This document shows positions 1 through 8,700 of a stretch of 64,000 bases of DNA, one piece after another. Under the pieces are notes generated by a model. It saw only the letters and a program-made list of their open reading frames with translations, did not search any database and was not told the origin of the DNA. The position numbers were made by a program, and so were the translations under genes. Within the stretch, counting starts at the first letter, position 1. Each line of letters opens with the position of its first letter. This stretch comes from Nocardioides sp. LHD-245. Its GTDB lineage: Bacteria > Actinomycetota > Actinomycetes > Propionibacteriales > Nocardioidaceae. The DNA lies in assembly GCF_030929495.1 (NCBI RefSeq), contig NZ_JAVFWN010000002.1:310001-374000 (forward strand). The letters are read 5' to 3'.

Positions 1-290
1 GCGGGGACCTTGTAGAAGGTGGCGAGTGCCTTGACGGGTCCGCCCGACTCGTTCATGTACGAACGGGGCTTGGCCAGCACCACGCGGGGGGCGCCGGTGC
101 CGGGGGCGCCCAGCCTGCCCTCGACGACGTCGGCCCGGCCCGACTTGTGGGCACGGAAGCCGCTGCCCATCCGGCGCGCCAGCTCGTCGACCACCAGGTA
201 GCCGATGTTGTGGCGGTGCCCGGCGTACGACGGCCCGGGGTTGCCGAGGCCGACCACGAGCCAGACGTCGGCGCTGTTCGCGTCAGCCAC
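1..290 (-). CDS. pth: Peptidyl-tRNA hydrolase, N-terminal part (runs off left edge)
   Basis: Pth hydrolyses the ester between peptide and tRNA on prematurely released peptidyl-tRNAs in the cytoplasm. About 96 N-terminal codons are visible. They include the family signature [19 protein letters not shown] (catalytic His in HNIG, substrate-binding Asn in GNPG) and [12 protein letters not shown], the second conserved block with its Asn. The GTG start is chosen because a GAGGAGA ribosome-binding site lies just upstream. The C-terminal half lies beyond the left edge. It follows rplY on the same strand; rplY-pth is a common actinobacterial pair, but here a strong hairpin separates them, so read-through is likely partial. 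Confidence 0.93.
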   Translation of the reverse strand, partial: MADANSADVWLVVGLGNPGPSYAGHRHNIGYLVVDELARRMGSGFRAHKSGRADVVEGRLGAPGTGAPRVVLAKPRSYMNESGGPVKALATFYKVP

Positions 291-321
291 GTTGGTCTCC
301 TCGGCGTCGGGTGCGTCGGTG

Positions 322-351
322 CTCCCCGGCGCGGGCGTCCGCGCCGGGGAG
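322..351 (-). terminator. 13-bp GC-rich hairpin between rplY and pth
   Basis: Perfect inverted repeat: arms at 322-334 and 339-351 around a 4-nt GCGT loop. It lies 37 bp past the rplY stop and 31 bp before the pth start. There is no long T-tract, as is usual for actinobacterial terminators. It probably terminates or attenuates rplY transcription ahead of pth. Confidence 0.7.
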
Positions 352-388
352 ATGAGTCGGCCCAGGAACCACCTGAGCCGGCTCAGGG

Positions 389-1003
389 TCACTCGCTGTC
401 GCCACCCGCGGCGGGCTCGGCCGGCGCCTCGGCCGCTGCGTCCTCGGCGGCAGGCTCGGCCGCGACCTGCTCGGTGACGTTGACGACGAGCGTGTCGGGG
501 TCGGTGAGCAGGGTGGTGCCCGACGGCAGCTCCAGCTGGCCGGCGAGGAACTGGGTGCCGGCCTCGGCACCCTCGATGTTGACCTCGAACTGCTCGGGGA
601 TGTGGGTGGCCTCGGCCTCGACCTGGACCGTGGTGTTCTCGGTGACGACCAGGGTGCCGTTGACCGCGTCGCCGACGATGTGGACCGGGACGTCGACGGT
701 GACCTTCTCGCCGCGCTTGACCGCGACGAAGTCGACGTGCTCGAGGACACGGCGGACCGGGTCGACCTGGACCTGCTTGGTCAGGGCGAGCTGCACGGTG
801 CCGTCGATGTCGAGCTCGAGGAGCGCGTTGGCGCCGCCGTGCTTGAGCGCCATCATCGTGGCGTGGCCCGGGAGGGTCAGGTGGATCGTCTCGTTGCCGT
901 GGCCGTAGACGACGGCGGGGACGTTGTCGTCGCGACGGATCCGGCGGGCGGCGCCCTTGCCGAACTCGGTGCGGACCTCGGCCTTGATCTTCTCGGTGCT
1001 CAT
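389..1003 (-). CDS. rplY: 50S ribosomal protein L25/general stress protein Ctc
   Basis: L25 binds 5S rRNA in the large ribosomal subunit. The 204-residue product begins [20 protein letters not shown] and has the N-terminal L25 5S-binding domain (about residues 5-95, with VPAVVYGHG) followed by the TL5/Ctc C-terminal beta domain (about 100-185). The tail is rich in Ala, Glu and Pro, as in actinobacterial long-form L25 proteins. The ATG at 1003 is preferred over an upstream in-frame extension because AGGAG precedes it at good spacing and because family homology begins there. It is followed by pth. Confidence 0.95.
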   Translation of the reverse strand: MSTEKIKAEVRTEFGKGAARRIRRDDNVPAVVYGHGNETIHLTLPGHATMMALKHGGANALLELDIDGTVQLALTKQVQVDPVRRVLEHVDFVAVKRGEKVTVDVPVHIVGDAVNGTLVVTENTTVQVEAEATHIPEQFEVNIEGAEAGTQFLAGQLELPSGTTLLTDPDTLVVNVTEQVAAEPAAEDAAAEAPAEPAAGGDSE

Positions 1004-1179
1004 GGGGGATCTCCTGCTCGTCACGTGGTGGTGGTGTGCCGCACCCGGAGAGAAGGAACGCCGCGCTTCCCTCACCCGGTGACCGGCAGGGCGCGCGGCG
1101 GCGTCGAAGACGAGCCGGCCCAGTCGATCACGGAGTCACAGAAGCAGGTGCTCCCTCGCCGAGGCAACCGCAGAAGACT

Positions 1180-1197
1180 ACCCGCGGCGGCGCGGGT
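1180..1197 (-). terminator. Hairpin downstream of the MarR gene
   Basis: Perfect 7-bp stem (1180-1186 with 1191-1197, 4-nt loop) starting 12 bases past the marR stop. In the transcript it is followed by a moderately T-rich stretch. It separates marR from rplY. The rest of 1004-1208 holds only the rplY leader; no other gene was seen there. Confidence 0.55.
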
Positions 1198-1208
1198 CGG
1201 CGAAATCG

Positions 1209-1640
1209 TCACTGGTAGGGGTCGGTGATCTCCCTCAGGTCCCGCAGGGCCTCCTTCAGCGCCGCCAGGCGCTCGGCTCCCAGGTGCCTGCTCCACTCCC
1301 GCTCGATCGCCCGCTCCACCCGCCGCGCGACCTGCTGCACCTCGCGCCCACGCGGCGCGAGGACGACCAGCCGGGCTCGGGCGTCGGTGGGGTCGGGCAC
1401 CCGCTCGACGTACGCCGCCCGCTCCAGTTGGTCGACGAGGACGCTGGCGCTCTGCTTGGTGACCCGCGCCTGCTCGGCGAGCTCGGTGACCCGGATCCCG
1501 TCCTCGCTCAGCCGGGCGGCGACACGCGCCATCGCGGGCGTGAGGTCGGTGTACCCGGCGGCGACGACGGCGTCGGCGACCCGCTGCTCGACGTACCGCG
1601 CGCCGATGAACATGAGCAGCGCCGGATGCGGGTCGCGCAC
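1209..1640 (-). CDS. MarR-family transcriptional regulator
   Basis: A 143-residue winged-helix DNA-binding protein of normal MarR length. The central winged HTH (about residues 45-105) contains VTELAEQARVTKQSASVLVD as the recognition region and the wing ERVPDPTDARARLVVLAPRG, with the DxR...RLV pattern typical of the family. Long helices at both ends would form the dimer interface. A GTG start at 1640 is chosen because GGGAGGG lies 6 nt upstream; an in-frame ATG 9 codons later has no comparable site. It is divergent from the DinB/MDMPI gene at 1719, and a perfect palindrome lies between them, so it probably represses that gene and possibly itself. The ligand is unknown. Confidence 0.9.
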   Translation of the reverse strand: MRDPHPALLMFIGARYVEQRVADAVVAAGYTDLTPAMARVAARLSEDGIRVTELAEQARVTKQSASVLVDQLERAAYVERVPDPTDARARLVVLAPRGREVQQVARRVERAIEREWSRHLGAERLAALKEALRDLREITDPYQ

Positions 1641-1656
1641 GCCAGGCCCTCCCCTC

Positions 1657-1704
1657 TTGACGAAGTAGTCAGCCAGGCTGACTATAACAGTCAGGGACAC
1701 TGAC
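1657..1704. promoter_or_regulatory. Promoter and MarR operator between divergent genes
   Basis: TTGACG (1657-1662) could be the -35 of the rightward gene, with GACTAT (1680-1685) 17 bp downstream. Between them is a perfect 9-bp inverted repeat with 1-nt spacer, TAGTCAGCC-A-GGCTGACTA (1666-1684). A second inverted repeat, GTCAG-N5-CTGAC (1690-1704), follows and shares the GTCAG/CTGAC core. An operator placed between -35 and -10 is the classic MarR-repressor arrangement. Binding itself is inferred. Confidence 0.75.
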
Positions 1705-1718
1705 CATCGGAGGTCGTC

Positions 1719-2354
1719 ATGGACAAGGCCACGATCTGGGCGCACATCCACGCCGAGCGAGCCGCGCTGGCCGAGCTCCTGGCGGACCTCGACGACGAGG
1801 CGTGGCGACACGACACCCTCTGTCCCGGATGGAGCGTCCACGACGTCGCGGCGCACGTGATCTCCACGCCCCAGCTCGGCTGGGCCGCGATGCCGGGGCT
1901 GCTGGCGCGCAACCTGGGCCGCGGCTACAACACGATGATCTTCCGCGAGGTGAAGCGTCTCGGCGCCCGGGAGACGAGGGAGAGCATCCTCGGCGACTTC
2001 GAGAGGTACGCCGCCAGCACCCGTCACGTCCCGACCACGACCTCGGTGGAGCCGCTGATCGACGCGCTCCTCCACCACCAGGACATCGCGCGCCCGCTCG
2101 GCCGGCGGCGCACCATGCCGGTCGAGGCGGCCGTGGTCGCCGCCGACCGGGTCCGGCGGCTGGCTCCGCTGATGGGCACCGGCCGTCTCGTCCGGAGCGT
2201 GCGGATGGTCGCCACCGACGTCGACTGGGAGCGCGGCTCCGGCCCGACCGTGACCGGGCCGATCCAGGAGCTGTTGATGCTTGCCTCAGGCCGGGCACCG
2301 GACCCGGACCTGGTCAGCGGAGACGGCCTTTCGGTGGTGCCGGCCCGCCCCTGA
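1719..2354 (+). CDS. DinB/mycothiol-dependent maleylpyruvate isomerase-fold protein
   Basis: A 211-residue member of the MDMPI/DinB superfamily (TIGR03083-like), four-helix-bundle metalloenzymes that in Actinobacteria often use mycothiol. Visible features are the LCPGWSVHDVAAHV block near residue 35 and the LIDALLHHQDIARPLG block near residue 115, which supply the His residues expected to bind metal. GGAGG 6 nt upstream supports the ATG. It is divergent from the MarR gene with the operator between, so it is probably induced by a small electrophile or phenolic compound sensed by MarR (inference). The substrate cannot be named from sequence. Confidence 0.85.
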   Translation: MDKATIWAHIHAERAALAELLADLDDEAWRHDTLCPGWSVHDVAAHVISTPQLGWAAMPGLLARNLGRGYNTMIFREVKRLGARETRESILGDFERYAASTRHVPTTTSVEPLIDALLHHQDIARPLGRRRTMPVEAAVVAADRVRRLAPLMGTGRLVRSVRMVATDVDWERGSGPTVTGPIQELLMLASGRAPDPDLVSGDGLSVVPARP

Positions 2355-2483
2355 GCACCGTCGCGCGTGCGGCGTTCGGGTCGGCCGGCCGCGGCACCAG
2401 CCGTAGCTGCCGACGCGACCTCGACATCGGTGTGGTCGATGGGCATCGTCGGCGTGCTCCTCATGATGGGCGGTCCATCCGAC

Positions 2484-3002
2484 TCAGGCGGCGGGTCTCC
2501 AGGTCTGGCGTGGGGCGAAGCCCGTGCGGCGTAGCCAGTGTTCCGTATAGAGGATCCGGTGCGGGGTGATCACCGTCAGCGGGTCGGTGGGCGGCTTGCT
2601 CAGCGACCGCCCCCGTTCGACATGGTCCGACTGCCAGCGGAATGCCTCCCAGTAGTCGTCACTGTCCGGATCGCTCCGCTCCAAGGTGCGTGCGGTACCG
2701 AACAGCTGCGCGCCCCGGCTGCTCGCTTGCCCGACGAGAGGCGCGAAGATCCCCGCCGAGACCCTGGCGTCGCGCTGCAGGTTGCGTGACTTCACTGAGG
2801 CGTTCCAGCTCGTGAAGAAGATCTCGAACCCGAGGCTGTAGAAGCGAACCGGCGTTGCGGCCGGCGAGCCATCGCCGTTGATGGTCGCGATCACCGCCAC
2901 GTTCTGAGTGGAGAACAGGTTGAGGATGCGCTCCTCGAGGTCTGCTCGAGGCAGCACTTCGGCAGGCGCTGGTCCAGCGAGCCAGGGATTGGTCAGCGTC
3001 AT
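2484..3002 (-). CDS. Pyridoxamine 5'-phosphate oxidase-family (split-barrel flavin) protein
   Basis: A 172-residue protein with the PPOX split-barrel pattern: LFSTQNVAVIATINGDGSPA (about residues 28-47), then PVRFYSLGFEIFFTSW and a central VKSRNLQRDARVSAGI stretch. These match the FMN- or F420-binding Putative_PNPOx group more than true PdxH. The C-terminal TVITPHRILYTEHW strand matches this group. The ATG at 3002 has only a weak GAGAG upstream; an in-frame GTG at 3020 is the alternative. The 129 bp to the preceding gene (2355-2483) contain nothing recognisable. It could act as a flavin or F420 reductase on an unknown substrate. Confidence 0.8.
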   Translation of the reverse strand: MTLTNPWLAGPAPAEVLPRADLEERILNLFSTQNVAVIATINGDGSPAATPVRFYSLGFEIFFTSWNASVKSRNLQRDARVSAGIFAPLVGQASSRGAQLFGTARTLERSDPDSDDYWEAFRWQSDHVERGRSLSKPPTDPLTVITPHRILYTEHWLRRTGFAPRQTWRPAA

Positions 3003-3181
3003 ACACGATTCTCTCAGCACCCGATCCCGGGCTTCGCCGCTGGCACGCCCATGTCGACCTGACTATGACTTGACATCGACAGCGACTTGTCACGATCCAC
3101 TGCACCTCGACAGCTGTGCTGCCGGGCGAGCCTGCGTGAGGTCGCCCGGGTTGTGTCGGACCCCCTGTGTTTGATCGGGGC

Positions 3182-4495
3182 ATGGTCAGTGATCAGGGTG
3201 AGACGGGTCTGGAGGACCTGTCGGTGGTGGGGGTGCTCGACTTCGTCGAGCGCCAGCACGCCGCCCGCCTGGAGGCTGAGCGTCAGGTGCTGCGGGCGGC
3301 CTATCAGTGGGCGGTGCTGCACCACCCCGACCGCCTCCCTGCGTCGGATCGCCGCGGCCGTGCCCGCGCGAAGCGCGCGGGTGGGGTCGGGACCCCGTTG
3401 ATCACCGAGCACGCCGCGGCCGTCTTCGGCGCCCGGGTCCAGACCAGCCCGTACGGTGCACGCAGGTTGATCGCCGACGCGGTCGACCTCCAGCTCCGGC
3501 TCCCCCAACTGTGGGCCGGGATCGAGGCCGGCACGGTCCGGGTTCCGCATGCCCGGCATGTCGCCGACACGACCCGCGACCTCTCGACTGAGGAGGCTGG
3601 GTGGGTCGACGGTGAGGTCCATGGGGTCGCGGACGGTCGTCTGGCGTGGTCCCGGTTCGAGACCCTGGTCGCGGGCAAGATCGCCGCCGCGGCCCCCGAA
3701 CTCGCCCGGGCCCGTGAGGAGGTCGCGGCGAAGGAGCGGTGTGCCCGGATGAGCCGGGTCAACCAGCACGGCATGGCCACGTTCTTGATCAGGGCTGATG
3801 CGGTCACCATCGCCGGGATCGACGCCGCAGTCACCGCGGTCGCCGACAGGTTGAAGGAGCAGCTGCCCGACGCGGGCGTGAACGACCGCCGCGTCGCCGC
3901 CGCGGCCCTTCTCATGAACCCGACCACCCATCCCGACCTCGGCGAGGACGTGGGTCCGGTCAAGGTACGGGCCAAGGTCTACCTGCACCTCTACGCCGAC
4001 TCACCCATCGCCCGACTCGAGGGCCACGGCCCGATCACCATCGGCCGCCTCACCCACCTGCTCGGCGAGACGGGTGCCCGCGTCCAGATCACCCCCGTGG
4101 TCGACCTGCCCGGGATGGCACCCGTCGACGCCTACGAGATCCCCGCCCGCCTGCGCGAGGCCGTGCACCTGATCCACCCCGCCGACGTGTTCCCCTACGC
4201 GGCCAACACCACCCGCCACATGGACCTCGACCACGCGATCCCCTACGGCGAGGGCGGACCCACCAGCATCGACAACCTCGGACCACTCACCCGGACCCAC
4301 CACCGGATCAAGACCCACGCCGGTTGGCAGGCCCGACATCCGTTCCCCGGGATCGTGATCTGGCGCGATCCCCACGGGGCCCACTACCTGGTCGACCCGA
4401 CCGGCACGAGACGCATCACCGCCGCGAGCGGTGACGAGACGCCCACGCACGTCGACATCATGGTCACCAACTTCGTCCTCGACCACGCGGCCTGA
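3182..4495 (+). CDS. DUF222 (13E12-type) protein with C-terminal HNH nuclease motif
   Basis: A 437-residue member of the multicopy 13E12/REP family of Actinobacteria. The helical DUF222 domain spans about residues 20-330. The HNH motif follows near residues 355-390, DLDHAIPYGEGGPTSIDNLG then THHRIKTHAGW. The catalytic His and Asn and the distal HH are present, but the two Cys positions seen in many relatives (before DLDH and before HHR) are Met and Thr. This is therefore the variant without the structural zinc site. Function in the family is not settled: nuclease, repeat-element association or phage-related roles have been suggested. The ATG at 3182 sits 6 nt after TTTGAT, compatible with a leaderless start; a GTG at 3167 is the alternative. 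The 180 bp upstream have no gene. Confidence 0.88.
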   Translation: MVSDQGETGLEDLSVVGVLDFVERQHAARLEAERQVLRAAYQWAVLHHPDRLPASDRRGRARAKRAGGVGTPLITEHAAAVFGARVQTSPYGARRLIADAVDLQLRLPQLWAGIEAGTVRVPHARHVADTTRDLSTEEAGWVDGEVHGVADGRLAWSRFETLVAGKIAAAAPELARAREEVAAKERCARMSRVNQHGMATFLIRADAVTIAGIDAAVTAVADRLKEQLPDAGVNDRRVAAAALLMNPTTHPDLGEDVGPVKVRAKVYLHLYADSPIARLEGHGPITIGRLTHLLGETGARVQITPVVDLPGMAPVDAYEIPARLREAVHLIHPADVFPYAANTTRHMDLDHAIPYGEGGPTSIDNLGPLTRTHHRIKTHAGWQARHPFPGIVIWRDPHGAHYLVDPTGTRRITAASGDETPTHVDIMVTNFVLDHAA

Positions 4496-4499
4496 CCGC

Positions 4500-4540
4500 T
4501 GATACTGATTTATACTTTCCGGAAGTATAAAGACGTATCA
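4500..4540. promoter_or_regulatory. AT-rich nested palindrome before the ATPase gene
   Basis: Two concentric perfect inverted repeats share a centre at 4520: inner TATACTT (4511-4517) / AAGTATA (4523-4529) and outer TGATAC (4500-4505) / GTATCA (4535-4540). The region is strikingly AT-rich for this genome and lies in the 62 bp between the DUF222 stop and the ATPase start. It resembles an operator for a dimeric HTH regulator overlapping a TATACT -10 element. No regulator gene is adjacent. Confidence 0.6.
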
Positions 4541-4557
4541 CAGCCCGGAGGCCGTCC

Positions 4558-5730
4558 ATGCCGAGCAACCCCTACACCCCCGGACAGGTGCCGCGGATCC
4601 TCGCGGGCCGCTCCGTGGAGATGCGGCGGATCGAAGGCCTGCTCGCCCGGGTCGCGACGTACGGCGAGCTCGGCGGTCCTCTCCTGGTGTTCCACGCGCC
4701 CCGCGGCATCGGCAAGACCTCGCTGCTGCGGGCCGGTCAGCGCCGGGCGGTGGAGTCCGGGTTCGTGACCGCCTGGGTGGCCTGCTCGCGACAGCAGCCC
4801 GTCCTCGCCGAGATCGCGCACAGCATCGCGCGGGGGCTCGAACGCGCCGACGCCGTCCCGGCGGGAGCAGCCGGCAGCCGCTGGCGCGGCCAGCTCGAGC
4901 GGCTGACCGTGGAGGTCGGGATCCCGGGCGCCAAGGTGCAGGCCGAGGTGTCCCGCAAGGAGACGACCGCTCCCCCGCACGCGGCTATCGGTGTCCTGGA
5001 GTCGTTGCTGCACGAGGCCGCCTCGTCGGTCCGACAGCACGGCGGCGCGGGCCTGTTCCTCCTCCTCGACGAGCTCCACACCGCCTCGGCCGACGAGATG
5101 GCCGTCCTCCTCAACACGCTGCAGAACCTCGACGGCGAGCGCACGGACAACCCGCTCGCGACGGTCGCCGCCGGCCTGCCGGTCACCCCCGAGGCCCTCA
5201 CCCGCGCCGCGACCTTCGGCGAGCGCAGCAGCTTCGTCTCCCTCGAGGTCCTCTCCGACGACGACGCCCGCGCGGCGCTGGTCGCGCCGGCCGAGGCCGA
5301 GGGCGTCGGCTGGTCGGAGGCGGCGCTCGCCGCGATCGTCGCCGAGTCGCGCGGATACCCCTACCTGATCCAGCTGCTGGGCAGCACCACCTGGGACGCG
5401 GCCACGCCCGGCACCGGCGACCGGCTCACCCTCGCCGCCGTGAAGCGCGGCCTGCCGGTCGCGCGCGATCAGCTCGCCGCGATGCACCGGGCCCGTTGGG
5501 GCGCGGCGTCACGCCTGGAGCGGCGCTTCCTCGCCGCCATGGCCGCCGCGGGTGACGGCAATGTCACCCGGGCGGCCATCGCGGCCGGCATGGAGGTCGA
5601 CTCCCGCGCGATCAGCGTCCCCCGCGAGCGGCTGATCGAGAAGGGCGTGATCGAGCCGGTCGGGCACGGGCTGGTGCGCTTCACCCTGCCCGGGTTCGGC
5701 GCGTTCGTGCGGAGCCTGGACGACGCCTGA
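4558..5730 (+). CDS. AAA/ORC1-type ATP-binding protein
   Basis: A 390-residue P-loop ATPase of the AAA_16/ORC-like type. Walker A is HAPRGIGKTSLL (about residues 45-56), Walker B is GLFLLLDELHT (about residues 165-176), and RGYPYLIQLLGS marks the sensor-2/lid region seen in this family. A C-terminal winged-helix-like segment (about 300-385) ends the protein: LERRFLAAMAAAGDGNVT, then RAISVPRERLIEKGVIEPVG. Such proteins are common in Actinobacteria, and their role is unknown; DNA binding is plausible. GGAGG 7 nt upstream fixes the ATG. It converges on the giant phosphoesterase gene with only 15 bp between stops. The AT-rich palindrome upstream suggests its own regulation. Confidence 0.83.
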   Translation: MPSNPYTPGQVPRILAGRSVEMRRIEGLLARVATYGELGGPLLVFHAPRGIGKTSLLRAGQRRAVESGFVTAWVACSRQQPVLAEIAHSIARGLERADAVPAGAAGSRWRGQLERLTVEVGIPGAKVQAEVSRKETTAPPHAAIGVLESLLHEAASSVRQHGGAGLFLLLDELHTASADEMAVLLNTLQNLDGERTDNPLATVAAGLPVTPEALTRAATFGERSSFVSLEVLSDDDARAALVAPAEAEGVGWSEAALAAIVAESRGYPYLIQLLGSTTWDAATPGTGDRLTLAAVKRGLPVARDQLAAMHRARWGAASRLERRFLAAMAAAGDGNVTRAAIAAGMEVDSRAISVPRERLIEKGVIEPVGHGLVRFTLPGFGAFVRSLDDA

Positions 5731-5745
5731 CCGAGCCGGCCCGGT

Positions 5746-8700
5746 TCAGCGGCGGACCTTGATTCTCACGATCGTCCTCGTCTTCTCGACCTCGGCGTTC
5801 CCGGCGAAGACGACCTTCAGCTTCCGGGCGCCGACCCGCTGGAACGCCGGCAGCCGCACCTTCACGACGCCGTTGCGTACGACGCCCCGGACGTCCTTCG
5901 CGCCGGGGATCTTGATCGTCACGGTGCCGTCGGCGCTGACGCCCGGTGGTACGTCGACCCGCACCCGGACCACCGCGCGGGTCCGGCGCACCTGGATCCG
6001 CTTCGGCCTCACCTTCAGCACCCGGACCTCCGCCTGGGCCTTGGCGACATGCACCCGGACCGTGGCCGACGCCGCGGCATAGCTCCCGTCGCCGTCGTAG
6101 GCCACCCGCAGCTGATGGGTGCCGACCGGCAGCGACCGGGCCGGGAGCACGACGTACGCCGTGCCGGCCGCGAGCTGTCCGGCGCCGACGACCGTCGCGC
6201 CGGCGAGGACGCGCACCGCCCCGGTCGGAGCTCCCTCGGCGCCGCCCACCCGGACCGTCAGCGTCGCGGTGCCGCCGAAGCCGAGCTCCAGGTCGTCCGC
6301 GCTGACGGTCGGCCGGGCCGGGTCGGTCGGGTCGACCGGTGCGTCGGGGTCCAGCGGTGCGACGTAGCGGACGTCTCCGGCGGAGAACCCGGCGACCAGG
6401 CGGTAGGCCGCCGGCTCGTCCGGCAGCACCAGGTCGAGCGCGGCGCGGCCAGCGCCGTCGAGGGTGCGCTGCCCCAGGTAGGCGACGTCGGCGGCAGCGG
6501 GGGCGTTCGGGTCGGCGGTCCTGCGCAGCACCAGCACGCCTGCCTCGCCGCCGGCGGCGGCCGGGCCCAGCTCGAGGGCGACGGTGACGGCACCGTCCTG
6601 GCCGCTGGCCAGCGTGTGGCCGGGTCCGTCCGTCCCGGTCCCGGGAGCGGCCTGCGTCGCCCGGGTGCCGAAGCCCGGCGCGGCGCGGCCGAGGCCGGCG
6701 CCCCGCTCGCTCGCGGCGGGCGCCGGTGCGCGGAGCACCGGACGGGCGAGGTCGGCGTCCCACCGCCACACCTCGGCGAGGTCGAACCCGATCCCGGACC
6801 AGGTGGACTCCTGAGCCAGCTCGGCGGCGGTCAACGAGCCGCCGTTGCGCGTGCTCGGTCCCACCTCGGTGCTGACCTGCACGGCCGGCACCAGGGTGTC
6901 GACGGCCCACAGGTCGCCCAGCGTGGCGGGCTCGGCGCCCGCGAACCGGGCGATCACCCGGTGCGCGTTCGTGGTCGCGGTGACCACCGGGCTGGCCACC
7001 ACCCCGTGCCGGACGACGGTCCCGCCGTTGCGGGCATAGCCGGTGAGACCGCCCGCCGACGCGGCGGCCGACCGGACCTCGCCGGTCGCGTAGACGCGCT
7101 CCGTGGTGCTCGGCGCGTCCGCGACGCCGATGATGCCGCCGGCATAGGCGGCGGTCGTGGTCGTCACGTCCGCCGTCGACCACGCGTCGCGCAGGGTGCC
7201 GAACGACTCGCCCGCGATGCCGCCGGCGTACGACGGCGCGCTGACGGATCCGGACACCCCGACGCGCTCGACGGTGCCCCGCAGCGTGTCGACCAGGCCA
7301 CCGGCCTTGTTGCCGGTCTTGGTGATCTCCACCTGCTCCAGCACGAGATCGGTCACGACACCGGCGGTGTCGATCACCCCGAAGAGCCCGCCCTCGGTGG
7401 ACCGGAGGCCGCGGATCTCGTGCCCCGCCCCGTCGAGCGTTCCCCGGAAGGTGGGCACCCGCACGGAGGTGCCGGCCAGGTCGAGGTCGGCGGCGAGCCG
7501 GAACCGCTCGTCGGGGTACGTCGCGAGCGCCCGCAGCTCGGTGGCGGTCGTGATCAGCCAGGCGCCGTCCTCGTCCTGCCCGGCGGTCGGGCCCGGGCGC
7601 TCGGGCACGTCCTCGGTGGCGGTGCGCAGCACCGGCCGCTCGCCGTTGGCGTCCCAGGCCCAGGTCTGCTCGAGGTCGAAGCCGAGAGCGTCGGCCCAGG
7701 TGGCCTCCCGCGCAGCGTCCGTCGCGGACACGGTCGCGCCGTTGAGCGTGGCCGGCCCGGTCGCGGTGGCGGACTGGACGCCGGCCACCACGAACTCGGC
7801 GGCGTAGAGGTCCGCGAGGGTCGCGGTCTGGCCGTTGGCCGAGCGGGCGACCACCCGCTGGCTGGTCGTCGTCCCGGTGACCGACGGATTGAGCGCGAAC
7901 GCCTGGCGCACCACGGTGGCGCTGTTGCGGGCGTAGCCGCTGATGCCGCCTCCCGACGTGCCCGTCGCGGTGATCTCCCCCGTGGCGTAGACGCGCTCGG
8001 TCAGGCTCGGCGCGTCCGCGACGCCGACGATGCCGCCGGCGTAGTTGCCACCCGACGTGCGCACCGTGGCGGTCGAGTAGGCGTCGCGGATCGTGCCGAA
8101 GGAGTCTCCGGCCACGCCCGCGGCGTACTCCTTGGCGGTGACCGAGCCCGAGGTCCAGACCCGCTCCACGGTGCCGCGCAGCGTGTCGGTCAGGGCACCG
8201 GCGCGGGCGTCCGGCTTGTCGATGCGGACCTCGGCGATCCCGAGATCCCGCACGGCTCCGTCGGCGCCGATCAGGGCGAACAGGCCTCCGGCGGTGGAGG
8301 TCCAGCCGCGGATCTCGTGGCCGGCACCGTCGAAGACGCCGTTGAACGGGCGGCGGGTCGCGAGCTGGGGCACGTCCGCGCCACTCAGGTCGAGGTCGGC
8401 GCCGAGCCGGTAGCTCTCCTCCGGGAACGCGGTGACCTGCGCCAGGTGGGCCGGCTCGGTGATCAGGTAGGAGCCGTCCTGGTCCTGCGGGAGGGTCGGG
8501 GCGACGGCCGTGTCGTCGATCTCCTCGGGCGCCCCACGCAGCAGCGGACGCTTGGCCTTCGCGTGCCACTCCCAGACGCCGTCGAGGTCCCAGCCGAGGC
8601 CGGCGAACCAGGAGGCCGTCCGGAGGTCGGCGGCCCGGACGACCTCACCCTTCCAGTTGTCGGCGGCGGGCGGGTCGGTCAGGCTCTCCCCCGTCACGGT

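Noticed and set aside
3182..4495. Transposase or mobile HNH intron endonuclease
   Set aside because: DUF222 plus HNH is the multicopy 13E12 family. No terminal repeats or target duplication were seen.
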